A stretch of 64,000 bases of DNA from Hyphomicrobium sp. NDB2Meth4 (GTDB lineage Bacteria; Pseudomonadota; Alphaproteobacteria; Rhizobiales; Hyphomicrobiaceae): assembly GCF_900117445.1 (NCBI RefSeq), contig NZ_FPEJ01000001.1, positions 1,106,501 to 1,170,500 on the forward strand. The letters are read 5' to 3'. Below, piece after piece: positions 1 to 7,352 of this stretch (the first letter of the stretch is position 1; each line of letters begins with the position of its first letter). The notes under the pieces were generated by a model. The model saw only the letters and a program-made list of their open reading frames with translations, ran no database searches and was not told the DNA's origin. Position numbers and translations under genes: made by a program.

Positions 1-284
1 CCATCCTTGACGGCTACATCAAGGGCGCCGACCTGGCGATCACCGAGATGGCTGCCGGCGCAACCGGGCTCGGCGCCGCCAGCGCCCGCATTGAAATTCA
101 ACAGTCGTTCGTCGACGCTCTCATGGACGCTATCGAGGGTGGCATTAGTCAGCTTGTCGACGCGGACATGAACGAAGAATCGACTCGCCTCCAGGCTCTG
201 CAGGTGAAGCAGCAACTCGGCATCCAGGCCCTCTCGATCGCCAACTCGTCGAGCCAGAGCATCCTCACGCTGTTCCAGAACTAA
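1..284 (+). CDS. Flagellin, C-terminal part (5' end outside window)
   Basis: This is the C-terminal end of a flagellin, the filament subunit. The reading frame is open from base 3 with no start in the window. The tail, including the residues QLGIQALSIANSSSQSIL, is nearly identical to the ends of the two complete flagellins downstream, which is the conserved D0 helix used for filament packing. It ends in LFQN where the paralogs end in LFQ or LFR. It is followed by its own hairpin terminator, so it is probably a separate transcription unit. The ATG at 48 is internal and not a start. Confidence 0.93.
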   Translation, partial: ILDGYIKGADLAITEMAAGATGLGAASARIEIQQSFVDALMDAIEGGISQLVDADMNEESTRLQALQVKQQLGIQALSIANSSSQSILTLFQN

Positions 285-299
285 GCCGGGGCCCGCCCA

Positions 300-336
300 G
301 AGGGTGGAGGCCGAACTGCGCTCGGCCTCCACCCTC
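300..336 (+). terminator. Hairpin terminator after first flagellin
   Basis: A perfect 15-bp inverted repeat (arms 300-314 and 322-336, 7-nt loop) starts 16 nt after the stop codon. No U-run follows, so it may act as a 3' stabilising hairpin as much as an intrinsic terminator. Confidence 0.7.
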
Positions 337-386
337 CGTTGCAATTCATTAACCCTATTTCAAGGTGAGTTATCTAAAAGCCGACG

Positions 387-494
387 CATGACAGGTTGAG
401 CCTGCGTGCGCGCGGCTCAAGGGCATGACGCCGAGCTGTTGCGCCGGACCCAATCCGGCATGTCCCCGAAACGTTAATCTTAGGGACCTGCCAC
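387..494 (+). promoter_or_regulatory. Conserved two-hairpin flagellin leader, copy 1
   Basis: The 108 nt before the second flagellin begin with CATGACAGGTTG and contain hairpin 1 (TTGAGCC 396-402 with GGCTCAA 414-420), a fixed linker GGGCATGACGCCGAGCTG (421-438), hairpin 2 (GCCGGA 443-448 with TCCGGC 454-459), the sequence ATGTCCCCG, and an SD-like AGGGA 8 nt before the ATG. The same layout precedes the third flagellin and the che operon, with compensatory changes in the stems. This looks like a structured 5' leader. Alphaproteobacterial FlbT is known to act on flagellin leaders; its involvement here is inference. Confidence 0.72.
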
Positions 495-1433
495 ATGGCT
501 AGTATTAATACCAACATCGCCGCAATGACGGCGCTGCGCTCTCTTACCGCCACCAACAATGCGCTGACCCAGACGCAGGACCGCATCTCCACCGGTCTGC
601 GCGTCGGCACAGCCGCCGACAACGCCGCGTATTGGTCGATCGCAACCACGATGCGCTCGGACCTCTCCTCGCTTTCGACCGTGCAGGATGCGCTCGGTCT
701 TGGCGCCGCGACCGTTGATGTGGCTTACACCGCCATCGACGAAGCCAAGAACATCGTCACCAAGATCAAGGACAAGCTGGTCGCTGCTGCGCAGCCCGGC
801 CTTGATCGCGAGAAGATCCAGACAGAAATCTCAGAGCTGCAGGCTCAGCTCAAGGGCATTTCGGACGCTGCGAGCCTCCAGGGCCTCAACTGGCTCTCGG
901 TCGATTCCAGCGCCGCTGGTTACAACGCGACCCGCCAGGTTGTCTCCTCGATCAGCCGTGCCGGTGGCACGCTGTCGGTACAGACCATCTCTATCGATAC
1001 CTCGACGATGGTTCTGTTCGATTCGAACGCTGCCGCCAGCGGCATCCTCGATTCGACCCGTAACGCTACGACCGGTGCTGTTGACGCTGCCGGTACCTTC
1101 ACCATCGCCACGCTCGACATCTCGGCCCTGACCGACAGCGCCGCCGACCTTGCTATCCTCGACGGCTACATCAAGGGCGCCGACCTGGCGATCACCGAGA
1201 TGGCCGCTGGCGCCACGACGCTCGGCGCCGCCAGCGCTCGCATCGAGATCCAGCAGTCGTTCGTCTCCAGTCTCATGGACGCCATCGAAGGCGGCGTAAG
1301 CCAGCTCGTCGATGCGGACATGAACGAAGAGTCGACACGTCTCCAGGCTCTACAGGTGAAGCAGCAACTCGGCATTCAGGCGCTCTCCATCGCCAACTCG
1401 TCGAGCCAGAGCATTCTCTCGCTCTTCCAGTAA
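495..1433 (+). CDS. Flagellin
   Basis: A complete flagellin of 312 residues, the exported subunit that polymerises into the filament. The N-terminal D0/D1 region (MASINTNIAAMTALRSL, then the NALTQTQDRISTGLRV helix) and the C-terminal D1/D0 helix are both present, with a short variable centre, so this is a small alphaproteobacterial flagellin. ATG at 495 has AGGGA 8 nt upstream. The centre shares long identical stretches with the paralog downstream (for example DSNAAASGILDSTRNATTGA), which suggests recent duplication or gene conversion. Assignment to fla/flj numbering is not possible from sequence alone. Confidence 0.96.
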   Translation: MASINTNIAAMTALRSLTATNNALTQTQDRISTGLRVGTAADNAAYWSIATTMRSDLSSLSTVQDALGLGAATVDVAYTAIDEAKNIVTKIKDKLVAAAQPGLDREKIQTEISELQAQLKGISDAASLQGLNWLSVDSSAAGYNATRQVVSSISRAGGTLSVQTISIDTSTMVLFDSNAAASGILDSTRNATTGAVDAAGTFTIATLDISALTDSAADLAILDGYIKGADLAITEMAAGATTLGAASARIEIQQSFVSSLMDAIEGGVSQLVDADMNEESTRLQALQVKQQLGIQALSIANSSSQSILSLFQ

Positions 1434-1453
1434 GAGCCGAGCACCGAAGATCC

Positions 1454-1485
1454 GGCCGGGCTCTGAGAAGGGCCCGGCCTTTTTT
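1454..1485 (+). terminator. Rho-independent terminator after second flagellin
   Basis: GGCCGGGC (1454-1461) pairs with GCCCGGCC (1472-1479) and runs directly into six T residues, 20 nt after the stop codon. This is a classical intrinsic terminator. Confidence 0.88.
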
Positions 1486-1631
1486 ATTGGTCGAGCTACT
1501 CGAACGTCTGCAATCGCGAATTTAATCCGGCATTATCCACGTCCGCGGCTACTGGCGTGGTTCGAGGCGCTTGGCTGTTGCTGCCGCCGTCTTCTTAGCA
1601 ATGTCGCAACCGCTGCTTCGTATGTCTGATG

Positions 1632-1742
1632 CATGACAGGTTGCGTCCTTCTGCGGGCGCAAGGGCATGATGCCGAGCTGTCATGCCGGTAGCGACCCGG
1701 TATGTCCCCGTTTCTGTACCGCGTAACCAAGGGACAAACCCA
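1632..1742 (+). promoter_or_regulatory. Conserved two-hairpin flagellin leader, copy 2
   Basis: This leader matches copy 1 position by position: CATGACAGGTTG, hairpin 1 (TTGCGTCC 1641-1648 with GGGCGCAA 1655-1662, 6-nt loop), linker GGGCATGATGCCGAGCTG (1663-1680), hairpin 2 (CATGCCGG 1682-1689 with CCGGTATG 1697-1704, one G-T pair), TGTCCCCG, and AAGGGA before the ATG. Stem bases differ from copy 1 but pairing is kept. No convincing sigma-54 box lies upstream. Confidence 0.72.
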
Positions 1743-2681
1743 ATGTCTAGTATCAATACCAACGTCGCCGCCATGACGGCGTTGCGGTCGCTTACCGCTA
1801 CCAACAATGCTCTCACCGAGACCCAGGCCCGCATTTCCACCGGCCTGCGTGTTTCTACCGCTGCCGACAACGCCGCTTACTGGTCGATCGCGACCACGAT
1901 GCGCTCGGACGTCTCCTCGCTTTCGACCGTGCAGGACGCCCTCGGCCTCGGAGCCGCCGTCGTTGACGTGGCCTACACCGCCATCGACGAAGCCAAGAAC
2001 ATCGTCTCGCAGATCAAGGACAAGCTCGTCGCTGCCGCGCAGCCCGGCCTTGACCGCGAGAAGATCCAGACGGAAATCGGCGAACTCCAGGCCCAGCTCA
2101 AGGGCATGGCTGATTCAGCCACGCTGCAGGGTCAGAACTGGCTCTCGGTGGACTCGAGCGCTGCAGGCTATAACGCCAGCAAGAATATCGTCGCCTCGAT
2201 CAGCCGCGCTGGCGGTTCCGTGTCCGTCCAGAACATCACCGTCGACACGTCATCCATGGTGCTGTTCGACTCGAACGCTGCCGCTAGCGGCATCCTCGAT
2301 TCGACCCGTAACGCAACGACGGGCGCCGTTGACGCAGCTGGTACCTTCACCATTGCCACGCTCGACATCTCGGCCCTGACGGACAGCACTGCGGACCTCG
2401 CGATCCTCGACGGCTACATCAAGGGTGCCGACGCCGCCATCACCGAAATGGCCGCTGGTGCAACGACGCTTGGTGCCGCCAGCGCTCGCATCGACATCCA
2501 GAAGTCGTTCGTCTCCAGCCTCATGGACGCGATGGAGAGCGGCATCAGCCAGCTCGTCGACGCAGACATGAACGAAGAGTCGACCCGTCTTCAGGCTCTG
2601 CAGGTGAAGCAGCAACTCGGCATTCAGGCGCTCTCGATCGCCAACTCGTCGAGCCAGAGCATCCTCTCGCTGTTCCGCTAA
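1743..2681 (+). CDS. Flagellin
   Basis: A second complete flagellin, also 312 residues and closely similar to its upstream neighbour throughout, with differences mostly in the middle. The open frame extends upstream to 1683, but that stretch is the conserved leader. ATG 1743 is chosen because it gives the canonical MSSINTNVAAMTALRSL N-terminus, the same length as the paralog, and has AAGGGA 8 nt upstream. Several flagellins in tandem are common in Rhizobiales and often build one composite filament; whether these do is not shown here. Confidence 0.96.
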   Translation: MSSINTNVAAMTALRSLTATNNALTETQARISTGLRVSTAADNAAYWSIATTMRSDVSSLSTVQDALGLGAAVVDVAYTAIDEAKNIVSQIKDKLVAAAQPGLDREKIQTEIGELQAQLKGMADSATLQGQNWLSVDSSAAGYNASKNIVASISRAGGSVSVQNITVDTSSMVLFDSNAAASGILDSTRNATTGAVDAAGTFTIATLDISALTDSTADLAILDGYIKGADAAITEMAAGATTLGAASARIDIQKSFVSSLMDAMESGISQLVDADMNEESTRLQALQVKQQLGIQALSIANSSSQSILSLFR

Positions 2682-2703
2682 GGCCACAAGTTCCGACAAT
2701 CGG

Positions 2704-2736
2704 AAAAGCCAAGCCCTCTCAGGGGGCTTGGCTTTT
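2704..2736 (+). terminator. Terminator after third flagellin
   Basis: A perfect 13-bp stem (AAAAGCCAAGCCC 2704-2716 with its complement 2724-2736) ends in a T-rich arm, 22 nt after the stop codon. It separates the flagellin block from the fliF operon. Confidence 0.88.
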
Positions 2737-2740
2737 CTTA

Positions 2741-2756
2741 TGGCAATTTTCACGCA
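2741..2756 (+). promoter_or_regulatory. Possible sigma-54 promoter for the fliF operon
   Basis: TGGCAATTTTCACGCA has GG and GC separated by exactly 10 nt, the -24/-12 spacing, and matches TGGCA and GC of the sigma-54 consensus but not the TTGC block fully. It lies between the terminator and fliF. Single-site match, so weak evidence. Confidence 0.3.
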
Positions 2757-2817
2757 AGGTTCCCGCTCAAAGATCGCTCCAAACTCATAAGCCGGATTCG
2801 ATTTGCCGGGGAGGCGC

Positions 2818-4464
2818 ATGGTCTGGAGCGATCAGCTCAAGCAGTTGTGGGGCAACCTGATGGCCCTGGGTCCGCGGCGGCTTGCCGTGCTCGGGCTCGT
2901 CGGCCTCACTGTGTTCATCGCCGTCGGGTTCGGCAGCTATTATTTGAGCCGGCCTGACTACGAGACCCTCTACACCGGATTGGAATCACAGGACGTGGCG
3001 CGCATCGGCGCTGCCCTTCAAGAATCCGGCATAGCCTTCGACGTCAACACCGAAGGAACCGCAGTTCTCGTCCATCCCGGCCAGGCTTCCCGCGCGCGCA
3101 TGCTGCTTGCCGAGAAGGGGCTGCCCAGCAGCGCTAGCGCCGGCTATGAGCTGTTCGACAAGATGGGCGCCATTGGCCTCACGTCCTTCATGCAGGAGAT
3201 CACGCGCGTGCGTGCTCTCGAAGGCGAGATCGGCCGCACCATTCAAGGCATGAAGGGCGTACGCGCCGCGCGCGTGCACATCGTCATGGCTGACGCCGGT
3301 TCTTTCCGCCGCAGCACCCAGCAGCCCTCCGCTTCCGTTGTCATCAGAACCGACGCTTCATCGGATTTCTCCTCCGCCCAGGCCATCCGCCACCTCGTTG
3401 CTGCAGCTGTCCCCGGCCTCACCATCGACAAGGTTCGTGTGCTCAGCACCGATGGCACAGTTCTGGCTTCCGGTGACGGCAGCTTCAACGTCGCGCCTAC
3501 CAAGATGCTGGAGCTGGAACGCACCGTAGCCAGCGAGCTGAAGCAGAACGTCAGCCAGACCCTGGCGCCCTACATCGGGGTCGACAACTTCCAGCTTAGC
3601 GTCGCCGCGCGCTTGAACATCGACAAGCGTCAGATCAACGAGACCAACTTCGATCCGGAGTCCCGGTTCGAGCGCTCGCGTCGCACCGTCAAGGAGCAGA
3701 CGAACTCGCGCGATGCCGGCAATACGCAGCCCGTCGGCGTCGACCAGAACCTGCCGGCCGAGCAGCCGACCTCCAGCGCCAGCGCCAACAGCTCTTCTCG
3801 TTCCAGTGAACGCAAGGAGGAGCTGAAGAACTTCGAAGCGAACTCCAAGACCATCTCCACCGTAAGCGATGGATATCGCATCGAGGCGCTGACCGTCGCC
3901 GTCGTTGTCAACCGCAAGCGACTCGAGGCGCTCCTTGGCGCGAACGCCTCGCAGGAAGCCGTCGATGCGAAGCTGAAAGAAGTCGAGAGCCTCGTCGCCT
4001 CCGCGACTGGCGCCGATCAGAAACGCGGCGACCGCATCACCGTGGCAGCGGTCGAGTTCCTCTCGCCGTCCGAATCTATGGAGCCGCTCTCCGAGCCCGG
4101 CATCGGATCATACCTTCTTGGTCAGGTCGGCACGATCGTGAAGGCGCTGGTCATCATGGCCGCAACGATCGTCCTGGTCTGGTTCGGCCTGCGCCCCGCA
4201 ACGCGCATGCTGCTCGAATTCCAGCCGCGGCCGGTCGTTCCGGAAGCTGCTGGCGCCGCGGCCGAGTTGCCGTTCGAGCCGCAGATCGCCGCCGCATTCT
4301 CTGGCATCGAACCGCAATTTGCGGCCGACACATCGCCTGACCTCATCGGCGATCTGACCAGCAAGATAAATCGCGTACCGCAGAAGCGGCTTGAGCAGAT
4401 GGTCGACTACGACGAGGACCAGGTCGTAGCCATCCTGAAGCAATGGCTGCGCGGAGGCACATAG
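2818..4464 (+). CDS. fliF: Flagellar MS-ring protein FliF
   Basis: FliF forms the MS ring in the inner membrane, the platform for the rotor and the export gate. The 548-residue protein shows the family plan: a membrane helix near residues 23-43, the YscJ/FliF periplasmic ring-building modules with the ARVHIVMAD segment, a low-complexity Ser/Asn-rich stretch near 315-335, a second membrane helix (ALVIMAATIVLVWFGL), and an acidic C-terminal tail that in the family binds FliG. ATG 2818 follows GGGGAGG at close spacing; a TTG at 2803 would add five residues but has no SD. It is the first gene of a five- to six-gene operon. Confidence 0.95.
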   Translation: MVWSDQLKQLWGNLMALGPRRLAVLGLVGLTVFIAVGFGSYYLSRPDYETLYTGLESQDVARIGAALQESGIAFDVNTEGTAVLVHPGQASRARMLLAEKGLPSSASAGYELFDKMGAIGLTSFMQEITRVRALEGEIGRTIQGMKGVRAARVHIVMADAGSFRRSTQQPSASVVIRTDASSDFSSAQAIRHLVAAAVPGLTIDKVRVLSTDGTVLASGDGSFNVAPTKMLELERTVASELKQNVSQTLAPYIGVDNFQLSVAARLNIDKRQINETNFDPESRFERSRRTVKEQTNSRDAGNTQPVGVDQNLPAEQPTSSASANSSSRSSERKEELKNFEANSKTISTVSDGYRIEALTVAVVVNRKRLEALLGANASQEAVDAKLKEVESLVASATGADQKRGDRITVAAVEFLSPSESMEPLSEPGIGSYLLGQVGTIVKALVIMAATIVLVWFGLRPATRMLLEFQPRPVVPEAAGAAAELPFEPQIAAAFSGIEPQFAADTSPDLIGDLTSKINRVPQKRLEQMVDYDEDQVVAILKQWLRGGT

Positions 4465-4465
4465 A

Positions 4466-5074
4466 TTGAGCGTCGTCCCCGTAGCGCACTTCCTGGTTGA
4501 TTTCAGTGCCGCACCGCTGGTCGAAGCGGTGCCCGAGGAACCGCTTGCCGCGGTAACGCCCGAAGCGGACTGGGAAGAGCGCGTCGCGGACGCCTACGCG
4601 CGTGGCATCGAGGAAGGCAAGCGATTGGCCGAAGCTGACGCCATCGCGGAACTCCAGATACAGAAAGCTGCCTGGGAAAAGAGCGCAGCCGAAGCGCGCG
4701 AAGCATGGTGCGCGGATACCGGTGCCGGCATTTCCGCGCAGATCGCCGCTGCATTTGGTGCGTTGGAAGATCAAATCGCGACGGCCGCAGAGCGCGTTCT
4801 TATGCCGTTGGTTTCGCAGTCGGCCCGCACCCAGGCCGTGCAGCAGCTGCGTAACATCATTGTCGATCTCGCTGCCACCAATCCGGGCATCGGCCTTCAG
4901 ATATCAGGTCCCGAAGATCTCCTCGCAATCGTACGCGACACCTTACCTGCGTCGATCTTAGAGCCGGTCTATACGGTCACCGACAAGACCGACATTCAGA
5001 TCAAAGCCGGTGCGTCCTTGCTCGAAACCCGCATCGCATCGTGGCTCCAAGCGAGCGAGGGACAGTCCGCATGA
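4466..5074 (+). CDS. FliH-like flagellar export regulator
   Basis: FliH-type proteins bind the export ATPase FliI and dock it to the flagellar base. The 202-residue product has the acidic N-terminal part, an Ala/Glu-rich helical stretch (residues about 36-80, with the AYARGIEEGKRLAEAD pattern typical of FliH) and a C-terminal domain with the family-like ending LLETRIASWL. The start is TTG, supported by GGAGG 8 nt upstream and by the position 1 nt after the fliF stop. It overlaps motB by 4 bp. Similarity is by pattern and context, so the name is probable rather than certain. Confidence 0.75.
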   Translation: MSVVPVAHFLVDFSAAPLVEAVPEEPLAAVTPEADWEERVADAYARGIEEGKRLAEADAIAELQIQKAAWEKSAAEAREAWCADTGAGISAQIAAAFGALEDQIATAAERVLMPLVSQSARTQAVQQLRNIIVDLAATNPGIGLQISGPEDLLAIVRDTLPASILEPVYTVTDKTDIQIKAGASLLETRIASWLQASEGQSA

Positions 5075-6177
5075 CGACAGGGCAGAACGACAGCGGCGGG
5101 GATACGCAACACCACGAGCTGGTCATCATCCGTCGCCGCGGCAACGGTGACGACGCACCGCATCACGGCGGCGTTTGGAAGATCGCCCACGCCGACTTCA
5201 TGACGGCACTCATGGCGTTCTTCATGGTCATGTGGCTGATCAACGCCACCGACGACAAGACCATTACTGGCGTCGCAAACTACTTCAACCCGGTGCGTCT
5301 CAACGATTCCACCGCGCGGCCGAAGGGCATTTTCGCCGTCGAGCCCGGTAGCGAGAACGGCGACGGCGACAAGGTTGCTCCGGATTCGTCCTCGAAGCAC
5401 AAAGGCAGCAAGTCGGAGAAGAAATCCGAGAACGGCGCTGGCAACGATGCCAAACTGTTCAGCGAGCCCTATGCAGCGCTCGACAAGCTCGCCGCCGAAG
5501 CTGGGAAAGAAGCGGCTAAAGGCGGCACCGGTATTGCGCCTCGTCACGCCGGCGAGGCGTTCCGCGATCCCTTCGATCCAGACTCTCGCTTCGAAGCTGC
5601 TCAGCCGGGTCAGACGTCGCCTGGCGCAGCGCACGATGGGGCCGCCGGGGCAGGCGGCGCAGCATCGCAGCCGCAAGGCCTCGAGGCGCAGATCGCCCAG
5701 CGAGTTGATATGAAGGATGCTCCGGAGGATCTGCGGCATCCCCTAGAGCAGGCGATCGAGCAGGCGGGCCTGTCGCCGATCCCTGGCATCGACGTTCGCC
5801 GCACCGACGAGGGCGTCTTGATTTCCATCACCGACCAGCCCGACTTCGAGATGTTCGGCATCGCGTCGGCCGAGCCGCAGCCCGAACTGGTCGTACTGCT
5901 GGAAAAGATCGGCAAGACCCTCGTCGACCGTCCCGAGCAAATCGTCATTCGCGGTCACACCGACGGCCGACCCTTCCGACCCGGCGGTTACGACAACTGG
6001 CGGCTTTCCACCGCCAGAGCGCAAATGGCGTACTACATGCTGATGCGATCCGGCATCCCCGAAGGGCGCGTCATGCGCATCGAAGGACACGCCGATCACC
6101 AGCTCAAGGATAGCGACAATCCGCTTGCTGCCGAGAACCGTCGCATCGAGATCCTCCTCACAAAGGACAAATCTTGA
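5071..6177 (+). CDS. motB: Flagellar stator protein MotB
   Basis: MotB anchors the stator to peptidoglycan and carries the proton path with MotA. The 368-residue protein has a cytoplasmic N-terminus, one membrane helix in HADFMTALMAFFMVMWLIN with the conserved Asp required for proton flow, a long charged and Gly/Ala-rich linker, and a C-terminal OmpA-like peptidoglycan-binding domain (RGHTDGRPF, NWRLSTARA, NRRIEI). ATG 5071 overlaps the preceding stop as ATGA and has GAGGGA upstream; an in-frame GTG at 5041 is less likely. No motA is in the window. Confidence 0.95.
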   Translation: MTTGQNDSGGDTQHHELVIIRRRGNGDDAPHHGGVWKIAHADFMTALMAFFMVMWLINATDDKTITGVANYFNPVRLNDSTARPKGIFAVEPGSENGDGDKVAPDSSSKHKGSKSEKKSENGAGNDAKLFSEPYAALDKLAAEAGKEAAKGGTGIAPRHAGEAFRDPFDPDSRFEAAQPGQTSPGAAHDGAAGAGGAASQPQGLEAQIAQRVDMKDAPEDLRHPLEQAIEQAGLSPIPGIDVRRTDEGVLISITDQPDFEMFGIASAEPQPELVVLLEKIGKTLVDRPEQIVIRGHTDGRPFRPGGYDNWRLSTARAQMAYYMLMRSGIPEGRVMRIEGHADHQLKDSDNPLAAENRRIEILLTKDKS

Positions 6178-7352
6178 TGCGCGCTGCGCTCTGCTCAGTT
6201 CTGCTGATTGCCGGTGTGCTGCCGCTCGCCCCGGCGGCGGCCGCACAAGAGCCCGGGCAGCAGCCCTATGAGCTTGTCCGCGAGTTGCAGAAATATCAGG
6301 ACGACGCAGCCCTCAAAGGCACGCGCGCGCGCAAGGAGCAGAGCGAGCGCATCGCCAGGGTCGCCACGCAGTTGACCCAGTTCGGGCCTCAGGCATGGAG
6401 CGACCCGCGCAACGTTCGCGCCGCGGTAATTTATGTGCTGAGCGGGGGTGACCCGCGCATTCTGCGCAACCTGACAGCGTCGGGCAAAGAACTCGGCATC
6501 GACGAGCGGCTGGTCAAAGGCGCGCTGGCATACAGCGAGCGCCGCGACGCCGAAGCCGCCGAGCAATTCGAAACCATCGATGTTGAAGCCCTCGACCGCA
6601 CCGTTGGCGGACACGTTGCCCTCGTCCGCGCCCTGCTGATCATAAAGGACGACCAGGCCAAGGCCGCGAACCTGCTCGACAGGGCGCGGGTCATTTCTCC
6701 GGGAACGATCGTTGAGGAATCGGCTCTGCGCCGTGAGACGATCCTCGTCGCCAAGATGGGCCAGCTCGACAGGTTCGATGCACTGTCCGCGCAATACCTT
6801 CGCCGCTTCGGCTCGTCTATCTTCGTTGGGACGTTCGCGCGCCAGTTCGCGCAGGAGATCGTCGCCCATAAGTATGCGGACGACGAGAAGCGGCTGGCAA
6901 AGCTCGACGCTGCACTGCGGGAGCTACCCGATGTCCCGCGCATCGAGGCCTCTCTCGCCATTGCCGAGGAAGCGATTGCGATCGCAAATGTGGAGCTGGT
7001 GCGCTTTGCCGGTCGCATCGCCGCTATCGACCCCAAGCAGTACCCCCAAGAGGCCACGCGGATGCGTCTGTTCGAGGCCGCCGCCCTCATCGTGACTGAC
7101 AATTTCGATGAGGCTTCGCGCGCTCTCTGGAGCATCGACAGGTCCAAGCTGAGTGCCCACGAGGAGGCGCTCCTCGACGCCGCGCTCGATGTGGCGAAAG
7201 ACATCTCTCGGGCCCCATCGCTCTCACAAGCGGCAGCCGCGACGGAAACCGCCGATAAACCGGCAGAAGCCGGCTACACGCCACCGGTCGTCAGCAGTGC
7301 GCAGCAGGCCATCGCTCGTGTCGACCAGCTCTTGAATGAGGGTGCCCAATGA
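6177..7352 (+). CDS. motC: Periplasmic motility protein MotC
   Basis: MotC is a Rhizobiales-specific periplasmic protein needed for flagellar rotation and thought to act with MotB. The 391-residue product begins with a Sec signal peptide (MRAALCSVLLIAGVLPLAPA) and continues as a helical Ala-rich protein with the ARVATQLTQFG and PRNVRAAVIYVLSGGDP segments typical of the family. ATG 6177 overlaps the motB stop (TGATG) and lies about 9 nt after AAGGA; a TTG at 6174 is also possible. It ends in a 4-bp overlap with the next gene. Confidence 0.88.
   Translation: MRAALCSVLLIAGVLPLAPAAAAQEPGQQPYELVRELQKYQDDAALKGTRARKEQSERIARVATQLTQFGPQAWSDPRNVRAAVIYVLSGGDPRILRNLTASGKELGIDERLVKGALAYSERRDAEAAEQFETIDVEALDRTVGGHVALVRALLIIKDDQAKAANLLDRARVISPGTIVEESALRRETILVAKMGQLDRFDALSAQYLRRFGSSIFVGTFARQFAQEIVAHKYADDEKRLAKLDAALRELPDVPRIEASLAIAEEAIAIANVELVRFAGRIAAIDPKQYPQEATRMRLFEAAALIVTDNFDEASRALWSIDRSKLSAHEEALLDAALDVAKDISRAPSLSQAAAATETADKPAEAGYTPPVVSSAQQAIARVDQLLNEGAQ

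Noticed and set aside
1551-1580. Possible sigma-54 box before the third flagellin
   Set aside because: GG and GC elements are 11 rather than 10 nt apart, and no match lies at the same place before the other leaders.
2803-2817. TTG at 2803 as the fliF start
   Set aside because: No SD before it; the GGGGAGG lies between it and the ATG at 2818.
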